A stretch of DNA of 64,000 nt from Isoetes taiwanensis (Eukaryota > Streptophyta > Lycopodiopsida > Isoetales > Isoetaceae), in the NCBI GenBank assembly GCA_021234155.1, contig JAJEKV010000005.1, positions 22,395,584 to 22,459,583 of the forward strand, in the 5' to 3' direction. Below, one piece after another: positions 61,915 through 64,000 of this stretch (the first letter of the stretch is position 1; each line of letters opens with the position of its first letter). The notes under the pieces are model-generated. The model was not told the DNA's origin. It did no database searches and worked only from the letters and a program-made list of their open reading frames with translations. The translations under genes and the position numbers were made by a program.

Positions 61915-63620
61915 TGTGACGCTCCAAAGATGCGATACTCCTGTGATTTATATATTGTAATCGCCACGCCACGCATAATTTTACCCCCATTGACGGGTGT
62001 ACGCCAACGATAGCCAAGTGGGTAGCCCTAGGGGTAAATTTAAGCGTAAGAATGTGTATTATTAGTATTAATGTGCACATTTTCCAATGTACACATTAAT
62101 GTAAGTAATATTATTTCCATGTGGCTACTTGATGCTATGGGCTATACCTATAGGTGTAAGTAATGTGCACATTTTCCAATGTATTATTATTCATTAATGC
62201 GCAATACATTTCCTATGAGTATTATTTAAGTAGCTACATTTCCATGTGGGCACATTTGCCACCTAGCCCTTAAAGGCAGGTATTCCATTACCAATTATCC
62301 CACATGCCAAGGATAATTAAAACCCTACTTACCCCCTTTGTCTATATAGGTAGGAAACCCTAACTAACCTAATTTTCGATTTTTTAGGTTTTCTGACCTC
62401 GCTTTTGGTCAGCTTCAATACTCAAAACCGCATCCCATCGTGGGCTGGGGAGAATTTTCATATCCTTAGGTTTCTCGAGATTCAGCCGCTTCTCGTGCCA
62501 GGATGGTCGAGCCTGAAATGAGGAGCCCCTCAAGGATCGTGTATTTGCCAATTAGATAGCCTAAACCCTATTTTAGGCATTGAATCGAGGGTTTAGCCTA
62601 TTAGATTGCCCATAGCAGCCCCTCTAGAACTCTAGATAGCAGATTCTAACTAAAGAACCTAACTCATGATATAGATTAGATCTTGTTCTTTTAGTTCTCT
62701 CCGTTATTTCGTATATGATGATGTATCCTCCGCGGAACTCCTCAGATTGGGAAGGGGGTAGAGACTCAAAAGTTTGGTAGTAGATGTTCCTGTGATTAGC
62801 CCCCTCTAGCACACTCATAGATGCGCCTCGTGTACAAGAGCCACGCTCGTTGTGTGAAGGGCTGCATCGGGCTTATAAGGAGGTTCATGTTCGATTCTTG
62901 AACGACCTCCGGGTGTGGGGAAGATCACGGGCTCGTGACTAGGTTCACTGGCTTGCCATCACAAGTGGTGGGCGCAGGTGCATGGGCTCGAAGCACTTTC
63001 GTGAGGTGGTGAATATGACCTTCATTGAGTTCAAGTCGACACGCGGCAAAGGGGTCTCTAGTCACCTTTAGGCCGCATGTAGATCTCTCGAGGGAGAGAT
63101 CCTCGCCGCCGACGGAACAGGAGATGTAATCGTGATATAGCCTCGCATGCATCCTGGCTGGCTACAACAAGTCCCAACACTTTCAAAATTCTACTCCTCA
63201 GAAAGTGTGCAATGTGAGGGGCGGATGGAGTGGATAACCCCATGCCATAGCCCTATGCCAAATCCATTGCCATGAATCTCCGCCCCTAATGAACTCCTGA
63301 GACCTGCCACCATCCCCTTTGAGTCCTGAGCCCTGGGTAGGATTCCCTATGTGATGGCCGATCTATTCATGCAGATATGTGGAGGACCATCCTTCAAGCA
63401 TGGTCATATGATGTTGATGTATGTGCTAATCGGCTATTGTATGTTTACTTTCCAAGTACTCTAGGCAGGCCCCGAGGGAGACTTGGTACGATCTCTTCCC
63501 ACTTTCCCACCGAACCCCGCCGCTATAAAGTGGCCGCGTGGAGGGCCCCTCAGATAGCATGGAGCCGTATGGGGATGAATTCCTGCTTGTATACTCTGCG
63601 GAGGGGCAATCGTGATAACA
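61915..63620 (+). repeat. 3' long terminal repeat
   Basis: It begins TGTGACGCTCCAAAG and ends ATAACA (TG...CA). It aligns with 51581-53189 but with dense indels and locally replaced short segments such as extra TATTA/TAAGTA strings. Length is about 1706 versus 1609 in the 5' copy. Confidence 0.85.
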
Positions 63621-64000
63621 GAGGACGCCACGCCATCTCCTCGAAGTGCTTGACTCTCTCCGTGAAGTTGAATCCTACAAAAGCCACGCCCCTCACAAAT
63701 GAAAAATCTCAGACTATACCCCGCATGTATATGATCGTAGAGCAATATCCAGATTTTCTCCAACCTATTCCTGACCTTATTCTTAGATAATCCATGGTGC
63801 TAAATACTCATTCATCCTCTACTCCAACTCGAATTATGGTCTCATACAAATGAACAAGCCCAAATACCTCGCCATTCCTAGCTTTGGAAGGTTGAAATTG
63901 GCTATTACTCAAGAAATACTGGAAGTCTAGTTATTGAACCAAACTCTTTAGGCTTCTAGCTCTACATATTGAGCCTACATTGTTTTCCCAAAGCATTGTG
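63621..64000. other. 3' flank of the LTR element
   Basis: No gene or repeat recognised in the last 380 bases. Confidence 0.6.

Larger units (their letters stand above)
51581..63620 (+). mobile_element. Ty3/gypsy-type LTR retrotransposon, about 12 kb
   Basis: The element has a 5' LTR (about 51581-53189), a PBS (53193-53204), an internal region containing RNase H (about 59180-59400) followed by integrase (about 59690-60540), a polypurine tract (61903-61914) and a 3' LTR (61915-63620). RNase H before integrase is the Ty3/gypsy order. Reverse transcriptase should lie just before RNase H, which is the 801-base N gap (58261-59061). Gag is not confidently identified; 53.7-58.2 kb is long and may contain nested insertions. 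No convincing target-site duplication could be read because the LTR edges differ by indels. The reading frames are heavily broken. Confidence 0.85.

Noticed and set aside
1-64000. CRISPR arrays, rRNA genes, tRNA genes, bacterial operons
   Set aside because: No regularly spaced short repeats, rRNA cores or cloverleaf-compatible tRNA sequences were recognised by eye; all evidence is of eukaryotic nuclear DNA.

Overview
The window looks like nuclear DNA of a land plant with a large, repeat-rich genome. Evidence: multi-exon genes with GT-AG introns for plant-type proteins (augmin subunit 5, a DUF1218 four-helix membrane protein, a multiple inositol polyphosphate phosphatase), a decayed PLS-type PPR gene, and several retroelement classes. 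The density of old LINE, Ty3/gypsy and DIRS-like material and the PPR style suggest a non-flowering plant such as a fern or lycophyte; this is inference. An 801-base run of N marks an assembly gap.

Layout. 1-3 kb holds two tail-to-tail genes: the 3' end of AUG5 (+) and a complete three-exon DUF1218 gene (-). 5.4-6.3 kb is a broken PPR gene, and 6.3-8.3 kb has exon-like pieces of an unrecognised + strand gene. 11.1-12.5 kb is an L1-like LINE fragment (-). 12.8-14.0 kb is a mosaic of direct repeats. 15.5-19.1 kb is the most unusual object: a minus-strand retroelement whose RT, RNase H and post-RNase-H region resemble DIRS/Ngaro (tyrosine-recombinase) retrotransposons. 22-23 kb and 32.5-32.8 kb share a 270-bp repeat. 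23.5-27.8 kb is a second copy of the same L1-like LINE family (+), interrupted by about 1 kb. 31.8-32.1 kb and 49.1-49.7 kb are minus-strand pieces of a different LINE type. 39.7-41.0 kb is a tandem 665-bp duplication just upstream of a complete eleven-exon phosphatase (MINPP) gene at 41.4-46.0 kb. 51.58-63.62 kb is a Ty3/gypsy-type LTR retrotransposon, about 12 kb, with both LTRs, a tRNA-iMet-like primer binding site, RNase H, integrase and polypurine tract; its reverse transcriptase falls in the N gap.

The three genes are housekeeping or developmental and show no operon-like cooperation. Augmin branches microtubules, DUF1218 proteins act in wall or patterning contexts, and MINPP removes phosphate from inositol phosphates. 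Single-copy exons read cleanly through every splice junction, while repeated DNA in the second half shows dense indels even between two LTRs of one element. Some of the ORF breakage there may therefore be imperfect consensus sequence rather than biological decay.
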